Shown piece after piece: positions 50,663 through 59,765 of a stretch of 64,000 nucleotides of DNA. The stretch's first letter is position 1. Each line of letters opens with the position of its first letter. A program made the position numbers and the translations under genes. The stretch comes from an uncultured Prevotellaceae bacterium (GTDB taxonomy: Bacteria; Bacteroidota; Bacteroidia; Bacteroidales; Bacteroidaceae). Location of the stretch: the NCBI GenBank assembly GCA_900543815.1, contig UQST01000001.1, positions 62,001-126,000 on the forward strand. The letters are read 5' to 3'. Under the pieces are notes generated by a model that saw only the letters and a list, made by a program, of their open reading frames with translations, was not told the DNA's origin and made no database searches.

Positions 50663-52258
50663 TCAGTTTACTGTGCCAAACGTGCTATGCAACACCCTAC
50701 GCGTCGCACATGATTTGTAGGTAAGTTTCTTGTTACACATTCTTACAGACATGGGCTTACCCTTACGGAATATATTTACGTTCTCAAGATTGACTGTCGT
50801 ATGATAATCCACTGTATCCTTATATACATCTTCATCCTTCTGATTGTTGAAATGAAACAGAAAATAGGAAAGGCCTTTCGTTTCATCGGACACATGAAGG
50901 GAACAATCTCGCATATACAGGTTAGGTAAGCACCGTGACTTTTCTACATTATCAAACCGTAGCCCCTCCACCAGATAAGGATATGTGTCCACATCAAAAT
51001 AGCAATCCTGATAAGATAATTCAAAACCGCTGAACGCGCCAGAATAGGAACATTCAATAACCAAAGGACGCGCATCCACGAAACGACAATGCATAAAATG
51101 AATGTAGCCGTAAGCACAGGCTACCTGGCACATACAATTACAAGAGGAATACTGTGACGTATCGGTCTGAAAGGTACAGTGGCGGTATGTGAAGTCCGCA
51201 CAATAGCAATGGTAGTCAAATCTGTTGAGTACGCAATCATCCAGAGTAACTGTGTTCAAATAGAAACCGCAAGTTACACCCCATGAAGCATCGCCATGAA
51301 CATTACGAAGCGTCGTGTTTGCAAGGTTTATAAGACGCATTCCATATCCATGCTTGTATATGGTTGAATACGTGCCGTCAATGTTAACATCCTCTATCAG
51401 TGTGTTCACCGAATGACGAATATACAAACATCGATCATTCTCATATTTAGGTTTCAGAGGACTTACCGTATCTTCCTTAGGAGTAACGATGCTTATATTA
51501 CACACATGAAGTCCCACTTGTCCACAAGTTCTCAGCAAATAGACACGTCGAGAAGATTCGGCAGAACGACAAAAAGTAAGGTTCTCAAAACAAGAAGTAT
51601 TTTGCTCCTGTACATCATCGTAGAAGCACATCAAGCCAGAGCAATTAACATAAGGCTGTACTGGCAGGTTTTGCGCTTTTCCATCCACAATATAGACAAC
51701 ATCTCTTCTATATATATCCAGACTATTGCCGCGTTTACTCCACACTTTTGGGTCATACACATACAGAAGTTTACATCCCTGGGCAAGAGATGGCACCATA
51801 GAGAAATCTCCACTGTCTATCATACTTCCACTCACATCCACCCGCCTTGAAGCCCGTGCAAGTGCATTTAAATCAACAGTCTCGTTATCCTGCAAATCAG
51901 TGCGGCGCTCTAAAGAAAAGAGAAAAAGTTCATCTTCCTGCATATTCTTCACAGAAAATGTACACCCACCAAAATCTGTGTGACTAGTAAGAGGAATGGA
52001 TTTTGCTCCCGAGGGGATGGCAATATTAACCTTTACCCTATATGGATATACCACCCACGTGTCTGGACCAAGCGACAAAGCAGAAGCGTGTATCTCTCTG
52101 AGCCGTTGATACACAGTCTGGCCATCACCATGCAAATCAGCAAGACTCACACGCACGACATTACGGATACCAGCATTGGCAATGCTCAGAAACCCGCACA
52201 TAAGCATGCACAACAGCGTTGAGTAAATTCTCTGTATGCTCTTTTCTAACCTTCTCAT
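50663..52258 (-). CDS. Exported Cys-rich beta-helix-like protein, unknown function
   Basis: The ATG at 52258 opens a signal peptide (KSIQRIYSTLLCMLMCGFLSIANA), giving 531 residues. No enzyme motif is recognised. The body has successive short strand-turn units typical of right-handed beta-helices (LYIRHSVNTLIEDVNIDG; MRLINLANTTLRNVHGDASWGVTCGFYLNTVTLDDCVLNRFDYHCYCADFTYRHCTF; IHFMHCRFVDARPLVIECSYSGAF). It is unusually rich in Cys for a Bacteroidales surface protein, with CNCMC near 390. It is more AT-rich than the window average and converges on the capsule end, so it may belong to the same accessory segment. Confidence 0.72.
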   Translation of the reverse strand: MRRLEKSIQRIYSTLLCMLMCGFLSIANAGIRNVVRVSLADLHGDGQTVYQRLREIHASALSLGPDTWVVYPYRVKVNIAIPSGAKSIPLTSHTDFGGCTFSVKNMQEDELFLFSLERRTDLQDNETVDLNALARASRRVDVSGSMIDSGDFSMVPSLAQGCKLLYVYDPKVWSKRGNSLDIYRRDVVYIVDGKAQNLPVQPYVNCSGLMCFYDDVQEQNTSCFENLTFCRSAESSRRVYLLRTCGQVGLHVCNISIVTPKEDTVSPLKPKYENDRCLYIRHSVNTLIEDVNIDGTYSTIYKHGYGMRLINLANTTLRNVHGDASWGVTCGFYLNTVTLDDCVLNRFDYHCYCADFTYRHCTFQTDTSQYSSCNCMCQVACAYGYIHFMHCRFVDARPLVIECSYSGAFSGFELSYQDCYFDVDTYPYLVEGLRFDNVEKSRCLPNLYMRDCSLHVSDETKGLSYFLFHFNNQKDEDVYKDTVDYHTTVNLENVNIFRKGKPMSVRMCNKKLTYKSCATRRVLHSTFGTVN

Positions 52259-52277
52259 CGAACCGAATTGTTTGTTG

Positions 52278-52285
52278 CAAAGATA
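52278..52285 (-). promoter_or_regulatory. -7 element for the beta-helix-like gene
   Basis: TATCTTTG on the minus strand lies 19 bp upstream of the start codon. A TGTG about 20 bp further upstream may serve as the -33 box. Confidence 0.5.
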
Positions 52286-52443
52286 TAGATTATTGAAGAG
52301 AAAGACACAGGAAAGCCACCTCAAAAAGGCAAGTTAACACTGCAGAATGCTCATAGAAGAACAGGCAGAAGCCAGAAGGAACTTTTCCACAGCCCTTCAT
52401 AATTCATCCCCACACTATAAAAAATCTTCGAGAAGTAGTATTA

Positions 52444-52539
52444 AAATCTCCGTTTGCAGCCTTTGGATGCACATACGCAGGCTTCTGATGGCCATCAGAA
52501 GGCTTTGTACGGCCATCAGAAGCCTGCAAACGGAGATTT
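52444..52539. repeat. 21-bp-period array with nested palindromes, family C
   Basis: Four 21-bp units start at 52456, 52477, 52498 and 52519 (GCAGCC, GCAGGC, GAAGGC and GAAGCC starts). The whole is bounded by perfect 16-bp inverted arms (52444-52459 and 52524-52539). A perfect 20-bp palindrome CTTCTGATGGCCATCAGAAG lies inside at 52482-52501. Confidence 0.85.
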
Positions 52540-52678
52540 CTGTGTAACTGCAAATACTATTTCTACTTATTGCACAGACATTATAAGCTTACTGAAGATG
52601 GAGGTGAAACCGAGGTTTGCCGGCATGCCTGGCTGCGTCGGGCAAGAAGCCAGCGGGATGAAGTGTGGGAATATAACA

Positions 52679-52711
52679 AGGGCGGCTCCCTCGTGATGAG
52701 GAAGCCGCCCT
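52679..52711 (-). terminator. Hairpin terminator after pckA
   Basis: A 9-bp perfect stem (AGGGCGGCT / AGCCGCCCT), with more pairing possible inside, lies 24 bp past the pckA stop. Confidence 0.7.
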
Positions 52712-52734
52712 GAATGTTATGCCTTAGGCAGGGA

Positions 52735-54336
52735 TTACAGCTGAGGACCAGCAGCAACCAGAGCCTTACCAGCCTCGTTGTTGGTGTACTTGCCGAAGTT
52801 CTTGATGAAGCGAGCAGCCAGATCCTTAGCCTTCTCATTCCACTGAGCAGCGTCAGCATATGTGTCGCGGGGATCGAGAATCTTGGTATCTACTCCGGGC
52901 AGCTCTGTGGGAACCTGGAAGTTGAACATGGGGATAGTCTTGGTAGGAGCCTCGTTGATAGCGCCGCTCAGGATAGCATCGATGATGCCACGAGTGTCGC
53001 GGATAGAGATACGCTTGCCAGTACCGTTCCAACCTGTGTTCACCAGATAAGCCTTTGCACCGCTCATGTTCATCTTCTTCACCAGCTCCTGAGCGTACTT
53101 TGTGGGATGCAGCTCGAGGAATGCCTGGCCGAAGCAAGCAGAGAAGGTGGGAGTGGGCTCTGTGATGCCACGCTCTGTACCAGCCAGCTTAGCTGTGAAG
53201 CCAGAGAGGAAGTAGTACTGAGTCTGCTCGGGTGTGAGGATGCTCACGGGAGGCAGCACGCCGAATGCATCGGCAGACAGGAAGATAACCTGCTTGGCTG
53301 CGGGAGCGCTTGAACCGGGCTGGATGTTGTTGATGTGGTTGATGGGGTAGCTCACACGAGTGTTCTCTGTCACGCTCTTGTCGGCGAAGTCAATCTTGCC
53401 ATTAGCATCAACAGTCACGTTCTCGAGCAGAGCGTTACGCTTGATAGCGTTGTAGATGTCGGGCTCAGACTCCTTGTCCAGGTTGATAACCTTGGCATAG
53501 CAGCCACCCTCGAGGTTGAACACGCCCTCGTCGTCCCATCCGTGCTCGTCGTCACCAATCAGTCTGCGCTTGGGATCGGTAGAGAGAGTGGTCTTACCTG
53601 TGCCAGAGAGGCCGAAGAAGATAGCTGTGTTCTCACCGTTCATATCGCAGTTGGCAGAGCAGTGCATAGAAGCGATACCCTGCAGGGGCAGGAAGTAGTT
53701 CTGCATAGAGAACATACCCTTCTTCATCTCACCACCGTACCATGTGTTGATGATAACCTGCTCACGAGATGTAGTATTGAATGCTACGCAAGTCTCGCTG
53801 TGCAGACCGAGCTCCTTGTAGTTCTCTACCTTTGCCTTAGAAGCGTTGTAGATGACAAAGTTGGGCTCGAAGTTCTCCAGCTCCTCTGCTGTGGGACGGA
53901 TGAACATGTTGGTCACGAAGTGTGCCTGCCAAGCTACCTCCACGATGAAACGCACTGACAGACGGGTAGCCTTGTTGGCACCGCAGAATGCGTCAACCAC
54001 ATACAGGTTCTTGTTTGACAGCTCCTTCTTGGCGATGTCCTTCACTGTAGCCCAAACCTCCTCGCTCATGGGGTGGTTGTCATTCTTGTACTCCTCAGTT
54101 GTCCACCATACGTTGTTGTGGCTCTGAGCGTCATCTACGATGTACTTGTCCTTGGGAGAACGACCGGTGAAGATACCTGTCATCACGTTCACAGCACCAA
54201 GCTCAGTTACCTGACCAACCTCGAAACCCTCAAGTCCGGGCTTTGTCTCCTCCTCAAACAACTGCTCGTAAGAGGGGTTGTGGGCAATCACAGTAGAGCC
54301 GGTGATGCCATACTTTGTCAAATCTAATGTTGCCAT
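52735..54336 (-). CDS. pckA: Phosphoenolpyruvate carboxykinase (ATP)
   Basis: The start at 54336 (MATLDLTKYGITG) gives 533 residues, the usual length; the longer frame includes the promoter region. Motifs are FTGRSPKDKYIVDD, NTWYGGEMKKGMFSMQNYFLP, the kinase loop GLSGTGKTTLSTDPKR near residue 244, GDDEHGWDDEGVFNLEGGCYAK and NTGWNGTGKRISI. In Bacteroidales this enzyme mainly fixes CO2 onto PEP during succinate formation. A TATCTTTG box precedes a GTGCC/GGCAC hairpin in the leader (54384-54402). Confidence 0.96.
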   Translation of the reverse strand: MATLDLTKYGITGSTVIAHNPSYEQLFEEETKPGLEGFEVGQVTELGAVNVMTGIFTGRSPKDKYIVDDAQSHNNVWWTTEEYKNDNHPMSEEVWATVKDIAKKELSNKNLYVVDAFCGANKATRLSVRFIVEVAWQAHFVTNMFIRPTAEELENFEPNFVIYNASKAKVENYKELGLHSETCVAFNTTSREQVIINTWYGGEMKKGMFSMQNYFLPLQGIASMHCSANCDMNGENTAIFFGLSGTGKTTLSTDPKRRLIGDDEHGWDDEGVFNLEGGCYAKVINLDKESEPDIYNAIKRNALLENVTVDANGKIDFADKSVTENTRVSYPINHINNIQPGSSAPAAKQVIFLSADAFGVLPPVSILTPEQTQYYFLSGFTAKLAGTERGITEPTPTFSACFGQAFLELHPTKYAQELVKKMNMSGAKAYLVNTGWNGTGKRISIRDTRGIIDAILSGAINEAPTKTIPMFNFQVPTELPGVDTKILDPRDTYADAAQWNEKAKDLAARFIKNFGKYTNNEAGKALVAAGPQL

Positions 54337-54403
54337 TGTCTTATATGTATTAAATGGTTCGATATTCTGATTTCCTTTCACAACGTGCCCTTTTAAGGCA
54401 CGG

Positions 54404-54411
54404 CAAAGATA
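54404..54411 (-). promoter_or_regulatory. -7 element for pckA
   Basis: TATCTTTG on the minus strand lies 68 bp before the start codon, followed by a small inverted repeat (CGTGCC..GGGCACG) in the presumed 5' leader. Confidence 0.55.
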
Positions 54412-54503
54412 CATCAATCTTTCGAAGTGACATAATTCCCTACGCGTTTTTTGACGAAGTGCGGTGGCCTTTTCAATCTTTTTAGCATTTTTGCGATGTG
54501 GAC

Positions 54504-54534
54504 TTTGCAATTGGGAGAATATGAACTATCTTTG
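54504..54534 (+). promoter_or_regulatory. Promoter of upp
   Basis: TTTG (54504-54507) and TATCTTTG (54527-54534) are 19 bp apart, a full Bacteroidetes -33/-7 match, 36 bp before the start codon. Confidence 0.85.
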
Positions 54535-54570
54535 CACGTAGGTTTAACCCTTTAGCAAAAACAGATAAGA

Positions 54571-55233
54571 ATGGAAACTATAGACATGGGAAACTCGTGC
54601 AGTGTGGTGAACACCTACGTTGCCGAGCTGAGAGACGTGAATGTGCAGACCGACCGCATGCGCTTCCGCCGCAATCTGGAGCGCATTGGTGAAGCACAGG
54701 CTTACGAGCTGAGCCGCATGCTCAACTACTCTGAGAAGAAGGTGCAGACTCCTCTGGGAGTGGCTGCAGCCAACACCTTTGACGACCAGGTGGTGGTGGC
54801 CACTGTGTTCCGCGCAGGACTGCCTATGCACCAGGGCTTTCTGAATGTATTTGACAAGGCCGAGAATGCCTTTGTGAGCGCATACCGCTATTACAAGGAC
54901 AAGGAGTGCCGCCAGGTGGATGTGCACATTGAGTATATCGCTGCTCCCGACCTCACTGGCAAGACTCTCATGCTGGTGGACCCCATGCTGGCCACTGGCG
55001 AGAGCATGGAACTGGCTCTGAAGGCTTTCGAGACCAAGGGAAAGCCTGCCCGCATCTTCATTGCCTGTGCCATTGCAAGCCATCAGGGTGTGGAGCACAT
55101 GCAGAAGCTGTATGGCGACCGCGAGGATGTGACACTCATCTGTGCTGCCATCGACGAGGAGCTCAACGAGCATTCCTACATCGTGCCTGGCCTTGGCGAT
55201 GCCGGCGACCTGGCTTTCGGCGGCAAGATCTGA
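54571..55233 (+). CDS. upp: Uracil phosphoribosyltransferase
   Basis: The 220-residue product carries the PRPP-binding motif LVDPMLATGESMELAL near residue 130 and the uracil-binding end YIVPGLGDAGDLAFGGK. AGLPMHQGFLNVFDKAENAFVSAYR is a variant of the usual RAG..M.G block. It salvages uracil to UMP. It is transcribed alone, with its own promoter and a strong terminator. Confidence 0.93.
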   Translation: METIDMGNSCSVVNTYVAELRDVNVQTDRMRFRRNLERIGEAQAYELSRMLNYSEKKVQTPLGVAAANTFDDQVVVATVFRAGLPMHQGFLNVFDKAENAFVSAYRYYKDKECRQVDVHIEYIAAPDLTGKTLMLVDPMLATGESMELALKAFETKGKPARIFIACAIASHQGVEHMQKLYGDREDVTLICAAIDEELNEHSYIVPGLGDAGDLAFGGKI

Positions 55234-55268
55234 CAGCCTGCCGTACTGCCCTACCCCATTTATCCCAA

Positions 55269-55310
55269 AAGCGCACCCGGCTGCACAATCACATGCAGCC
55301 GGGTGCGCTT
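55269..55310 (+). terminator. Strong terminator between upp and the DUF3108 gene
   Basis: A 17-base inverted repeat (55269-55285 and 55294-55310) with an 8-base loop is followed by CTTTCTT. AAAA precedes it, so it can act on both strands for the convergent genes. Confidence 0.88.
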
Positions 55311-55338
55311 CTTTCTTAAATGCTCTGCGAGCGGTCCT

Positions 55339-56190
55339 TTACTTCTCTACAATAGACTCACAGGGGTTTCTCAAGCCTCGGGCATCGCTCAAGTAAGCCT
55401 TTGCCACTCCGAACTTCAGGTTCATGTCGAGCCGTACGGGCATGTGGTTATCATCGTCGGTGATGTAGAAGGTGATGATTTCCTTCTCCTTCTTGCCCTT
55501 ATACTCCACAAACGAGAAGATGAGACAACGGTAAGTGACGCCGGTGTTGCGCATGCGGAAATTCTTCTTGCCCCGATAGACCAGCGTGATATCCTCCACC
55601 CTGCGGCCGTCTGCCATGGGATAGACCAGTTTGTCGCCCTTCTTGAGCTTGCTGCCATCCTGGGAGCGCGCACAGAGCATGATGCTCATCATATCGTAGA
55701 TGCAGTCGGAACTGCTGTAGGCCGTATCGCTGGTGGTACCCTTGCGGCTCAGATACCGCTGGCGGATGCTCACCTTTCCGCTGGGCGCATACTTGTACCA
55801 CACTTGGTCCATATAGTACTTGCCACCCTCGTTGGCCGCCTTCTTATAATATAATGGGCGCATATCCCTGGATATCGTGCTGTGCAGGGTATCACGCATC
55901 TGGAAGTAATGGTCGAGCTTCTTGTTGGTGTGCGTGATAAGTTCGCTCTTGTAGGCGCTCTGCCCTTCCCAGTGGGCATCATAGGTGGAGAGACGTGCCG
56001 AACCGGCCTTCATCCACACAAACTTCCAGTTGAAGTAGAGCGAATACTCCAGCACCTCACCTCCCTGGAAGGCGGTGTTGGGCTGGGTGCACTGTGCACG
56101 CATTGTGCCGGAGGCCACTGCAAACATCGCGCAGGCAAGCAAGAGAGTGCCTCGCACTCCCGCCAGCGACGGCTTCTGATACCATTTCAT
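55339..56190 (-). CDS. DUF3108 domain exported protein
   Basis: The 283-residue product has a signal peptide (RGTLLLACAMFAVASGTMRAQ) and a single DUF3108 region: GGEVLEYSLYFNWKFVWMKAGSARLS, THTNKKLDHYFQMRDTLHSTIS, DCIYDMMSIMLCAR, and ITFYITDDDNHMPVRLDMNLKFGVAKAYL. The family is a periplasmic beta-sheet fold of unknown function. The next gene upstream on the strand ends 100 bp away. Confidence 0.85.
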   Translation of the reverse strand: MKWYQKPSLAGVRGTLLLACAMFAVASGTMRAQCTQPNTAFQGGEVLEYSLYFNWKFVWMKAGSARLSTYDAHWEGQSAYKSELITHTNKKLDHYFQMRDTLHSTISRDMRPLYYKKAANEGGKYYMDQVWYKYAPSGKVSIRQRYLSRKGTTSDTAYSSSDCIYDMMSIMLCARSQDGSKLKKGDKLVYPMADGRRVEDITLVYRGKKNFRMRNTGVTYRCLIFSFVEYKGKKEKEIITFYITDDDNHMPVRLDMNLKFGVAKAYLSDARGLRNPCESIVEK

Positions 56191-56290
56191 AGCGTTTCTC
56201 TGATTTGCGGTTTGAATTGTTCATACTCCTGCGTGCACCGGGCAAACGTGGCGGCCGCGCCGCTCATCATCCCCTGATGCTCACGGCAGA

Positions 56291-58252
56291 CTATCTTCGG
56301 GTGCTCTGCTTCCGCCCTCGCTGCATCTCGCGGTCACGTTCTGCATTGCGGTTCTTGAACTTCTTTTCCTTGTCGGGCTTCTGCTTGGTGATGGCCATAG
56401 GCTTCTGGCGGGCTACATCTACAGCCCGTATATCCCAGTCCTGACGCAAATCCCATTGCGACTTGAGCGGGAGCGGCTTGCCGAAGTAATAGACGCGCTC
56501 GGGCTGCAGGCCAGATGCATAATCGCCCGTATCCCACTGGCCATTGCCATTGGCATCCACATAGCAACGCATGTAGTACTCTCCGGGCTTCATGAAGAAG
56601 AAGTCGGCATTGCCTTCCTTGTCGGTGCGCTGCTGCGCCTCCACCTTATCGTTCTTGCTCAGAAGCTGTACCACCACGCCTGTATCGGGACTTATCACAT
56701 GGATGAAGATGGATCCGTACTCCTCCACAGCCCGCACGTGGAACTCCTGACGCACGCTCTTCGACTCATGCTCGAGCACACTCACCACGGCTGCAGTGTC
56801 CATCACGAAGCGGTACTTCTGGCCGGGTTCCCATTCGGCATAGAGCATATAGGATTTGGCACTTCGCTCCTCGGGCATGAACAGGAAGGGAGCCGGCAGC
56901 CAGTCAGTGTCCTTCTTCACGTAGAAATGAATCTTCGTGGTATCCACCTCCAGTATGGGTTCCTTGGCCAGATAGCGCACATTCTGGTTGGGAGCCAGTG
57001 AGCCCGACGGTTTGAAACCGGCCTCAAGCCAAGTGCGCTCGTATGGATTCTCCTCGTAAGGCAACGGCTTCTTGGCCTTCTTCTGCCTGCGCTCGCGGTC
57101 TTTCTCCCATGCCTCTATCTGCTTGCTGCGCTCGGCGGCTATCTTGGCATAAGTGGTCTTAGGCGAGAGGTCGAGTGTATCGTTGGTGACCACCAGTTGG
57201 CCAAGCGTATCTGTCTCCATGTAACTCAGTATCATCGAGAGTGTATCCTGCCGATGAATGAGTGCCGTGTCGGTCACCCAGAAGGTGACGGTATCATTCT
57301 TGAGCGATGCATCGGCCACCAGACAACGCTCATCGAAGTTGAGTCCCTTGATGCGAGGGGTACTGTCTGACGGTGCGGTGAAATAGAAAGTGAAGTTGGT
57401 GGGCTCGGGATAAACGGTCTTGAGCAGATGACGCTCCTGTCCGTCCTCGAGGAAAGCCAGCAGCAGCACATCATCGGGTGTGTAGTGGGTGTAAGGTACC
57501 ACGCGTATGGAGTCGTACCAAAGGCTGTCACGCCAAACAGTATCCATACGTACATCGGGAAAACTGCCTGTCACATAAACCGTTGTATCAAAGGCCACCC
57601 GCTCGTTCTTCTGGCTGAAGACGAAATCACCGTCCTTATCCTCGAGCGCACGAACCCGGTAGGCACCGTCCTTCACACCCTTGATGGTGAAGCGTCCCTC
57701 GCCATTGGTGCGCGATACACGCAGGAAGGGTCGGGTGCGGAAGAGGGTGTCGTTCCAGGTGCTGTCGGCTGGATAAAGGCCCACCATGATGCCCTTGATT
57801 GGTTCCAGGTCGGCAGCATTGAGCACACGGCCCGACACCTGCATGGTGTCAATCACGTCGCCGGTGCTGAACGAGAAGGTGTATTGTCCCATGGGATTGC
57901 CTTCGTTGTTGTCCTCGATGGCATCGCTGAAGTCGATGGTATAGGTGGTGTTGGCACGCAGGGAGTCATAGAAATCCACCTTTACGCGCTTGCCGTCGGC
58001 ACGCACGTTGGCCGGTTCTATCTGTGGAGGGGATATGACCACCTTCTCACTGGCTTTCTCCAGCTTGATATACTCGTCAAAGAGTATCTGCACCTTCCTC
58101 TTGCTCACGTTCACAGCACCATCGGCGGGACTGCTGCCCACCACACGTGGGGGCGTCTCGTCGAATCGACCGCCATCGGGATTGCCTATGCTGGCGCAGG
58201 CTGCCGTGAGAAGCAGAGCCAGGAGGCAGAGCAGAAGGTTCTTCCTCTCCAT
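56291..58252 (-). CDS. Lipoprotein with SbsA-type Ig-like domain
   Basis: The 653-residue product has a lipoprotein signal (MERKNLLLCLLALLLTAACAS, Cys 19) and an N-terminal Ig-like domain (PPRVVGSSPADGAVNVSKRKVQILFDEYIKLEKASEKVVISPP..YTIDFSDAIEDNNEGNPM). A carboxypeptidase-regulatory-like domain follows (VSGRVLNAADLEPIKGIMVGLYP..GRFTIKGVKDGAYRVRALEDKDGDFVF). The C-terminal third repeats a DANGNGQWDTGDY motif and ends in a Lys/Arg-rich tail. It is likely on the outer membrane; the function is not known. Its start shares one base with the stop of the GH3-family gene. Confidence 0.82.
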   Translation of the reverse strand: MERKNLLLCLLALLLTAACASIGNPDGGRFDETPPRVVGSSPADGAVNVSKRKVQILFDEYIKLEKASEKVVISPPQIEPANVRADGKRVKVDFYDSLRANTTYTIDFSDAIEDNNEGNPMGQYTFSFSTGDVIDTMQVSGRVLNAADLEPIKGIMVGLYPADSTWNDTLFRTRPFLRVSRTNGEGRFTIKGVKDGAYRVRALEDKDGDFVFSQKNERVAFDTTVYVTGSFPDVRMDTVWRDSLWYDSIRVVPYTHYTPDDVLLLAFLEDGQERHLLKTVYPEPTNFTFYFTAPSDSTPRIKGLNFDERCLVADASLKNDTVTFWVTDTALIHRQDTLSMILSYMETDTLGQLVVTNDTLDLSPKTTYAKIAAERSKQIEAWEKDRERRQKKAKKPLPYEENPYERTWLEAGFKPSGSLAPNQNVRYLAKEPILEVDTTKIHFYVKKDTDWLPAPFLFMPEERSAKSYMLYAEWEPGQKYRFVMDTAAVVSVLEHESKSVRQEFHVRAVEEYGSIFIHVISPDTGVVVQLLSKNDKVEAQQRTDKEGNADFFFMKPGEYYMRCYVDANGNGQWDTGDYASGLQPERVYYFGKPLPLKSQWDLRQDWDIRAVDVARQKPMAITKQKPDKEKKFKNRNAERDREMQRGRKQSTRR

Positions 58253-59763
58253 CAGTCTTCGTTCATTTTGAGTATTTCCTCTATAGTATCACGCTTGTTG
58301 CTCAGACGTGGCACCTTGTGCTGTCCGCCCAGCTTGCCCTTTGACTTGAGCCAGTCATGGAACACACCCGGGCGGGCTTTCACTATCTGCAGGGGCTGCA
58401 GGGTGATATCCTTGTAGCGCTTGGCCTCATAGTCGGAGTTGATGCGCTGCAAGGCTTCATCGAGCAGGCGTGCAAACTCCTGCAGGTCAGCAGGCTCCTG
58501 GCTGAACTCCACCAGCCACTGGTGGCGGCACTTGCCAGCTGCATCCATATACACAGGAGCAGCGGTATATTCCAGCACCTGGGCACCCGTGGCGGCACAT
58601 GCCTCTGCCAGCCCCTTCTCGGCATTGTCCACGATGAGTTCCTCACCGAAGGCATTGATAAAGAAGCGTGTTCGGCCGGTGATGACAAACTTGTAAGGGT
58701 CGCGGGAAGTGAAGCGCACGGTGTCGCCTATCATGTATCTCCACAGACCGCTGCTGGTGGTGATGAGCATGGCATAGTTGCGTCCGGTCTCCACCTCCCA
58801 GATGGGAAGCACGTCGGGCGACGGACTTTCGAGTTGGTCCATAGGGATGAACTCATAGAACACGCCGTAATCGAGCATCAGACTCATGCTTGGGTCGGCC
58901 GGATCATCCTGCAGACCGAAGAATCCCTCTGAGGCGTTGTAGGTCTCCATATAGTTCATACCAGGCTTGGTTATCAGCCTCTTGTACTGCTCACGATAGG
59001 GTGTGAAAGCCACTCCACCATGGAAGAAGACTTCCAGATTGGGCCATACCTGCTCAAGGGTGCTCACTCCGGCCTCCTCCAGAACACGCAGCAGAACCGA
59101 CAGCATCCACGAGGGTACACCGCTCAGGTTGGTCACGTTGGCATGCAGAGCCTCCCGGGCAATGCGCTCACGCTTCTCCTCGAAGTCGGAAAGCAGAGCT
59201 GTCTGCTTGCGGGGAACACGCACAAGGTTGACCAGAGGGTTGATATTCTCGATGAGAATGGCGCTGAGGTCACCCACCAGACTGTGTGGCAGGTTGTAGT
59301 TGGGCGCATGGCTGCCGCCCAGGATGAGCGCCTTGCCGTCGAAGATACGGCTTTCGGGATGACGCGAGAGGTACCACACCACAGCATCACGACCGCCTGC
59401 ATAGTGCGTATCATGCAGTCCGTCGTGGCTCACAGGGATGAACTTGCTCTTGTCGCTGGTGGTTCCGCTCGACTTGGCATAGAACTTCACACGTCCGGGC
59501 CACAGGATATCACGCTCGCCATGACGCATACGGTCGATAAAGCCTTTGAGCTCCTCATACGAACTCACAGGCGTATTGGCGGCAAACTCACTGTAACTCA
59601 TGCGCTCCGAATAGCCGTGCGCATGTCCCCATTCCGTATCTGAAGCCTTCGTGAGAAGGTGTTTCAGAACACGCAGCTGCAGTTCCTGTGCCCGTGTGGA
59701 GTACAGGTCGAGCTGCTTCAGACGAGGGTTGAAAAATGGACGTATGATGCTTGTCAGACTCAT
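58252..59763 (-). CDS. GH3 auxin-responsive promoter family protein
   Basis: The start at 59763 (MSLTSIIRPFFNPRLKQLDLY) gives 503 residues. It has the acyl-adenylate-forming GH3 pattern: YARSSGTTS-like FYAKSSGTTSDKSKFIPVS, ALILGGSHAPN, NYMETYNASEGFFGLQDDP, and GLWRYMIGDTVRFTSRDPYKFVITGRTRFFINAFGEELIVDNAE. Plant members join amino acids to hormones; the bacterial substrate is unknown. It lies 2 bp after the rnc stop. Confidence 0.88.
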   Translation of the reverse strand: MSLTSIIRPFFNPRLKQLDLYSTRAQELQLRVLKHLLTKASDTEWGHAHGYSERMSYSEFAANTPVSSYEELKGFIDRMRHGERDILWPGRVKFYAKSSGTTSDKSKFIPVSHDGLHDTHYAGGRDAVVWYLSRHPESRIFDGKALILGGSHAPNYNLPHSLVGDLSAILIENINPLVNLVRVPRKQTALLSDFEEKRERIAREALHANVTNLSGVPSWMLSVLLRVLEEAGVSTLEQVWPNLEVFFHGGVAFTPYREQYKRLITKPGMNYMETYNASEGFFGLQDDPADPSMSLMLDYGVFYEFIPMDQLESPSPDVLPIWEVETGRNYAMLITTSSGLWRYMIGDTVRFTSRDPYKFVITGRTRFFINAFGEELIVDNAEKGLAEACAATGAQVLEYTAAPVYMDAAGKCRHQWLVEFSQEPADLQEFARLLDEALQRINSDYEAKRYKDITLQPLQIVKARPGVFHDWLKSKGKLGGQHKVPRLSNKRDTIEEILKMNED

Positions 59764-59765
59764 TT

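Larger units (their letters stand above)
52259..52734. other. Intergenic region with palindromic array and terminator
   Basis: The 476 bp upstream of the beta-helix-like gene and downstream of pckA hold a promoter element, a 21-bp-period palindromic array (52444-52539) and the pckA terminator (52679-52711). No gene is seen. Confidence 0.75.
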
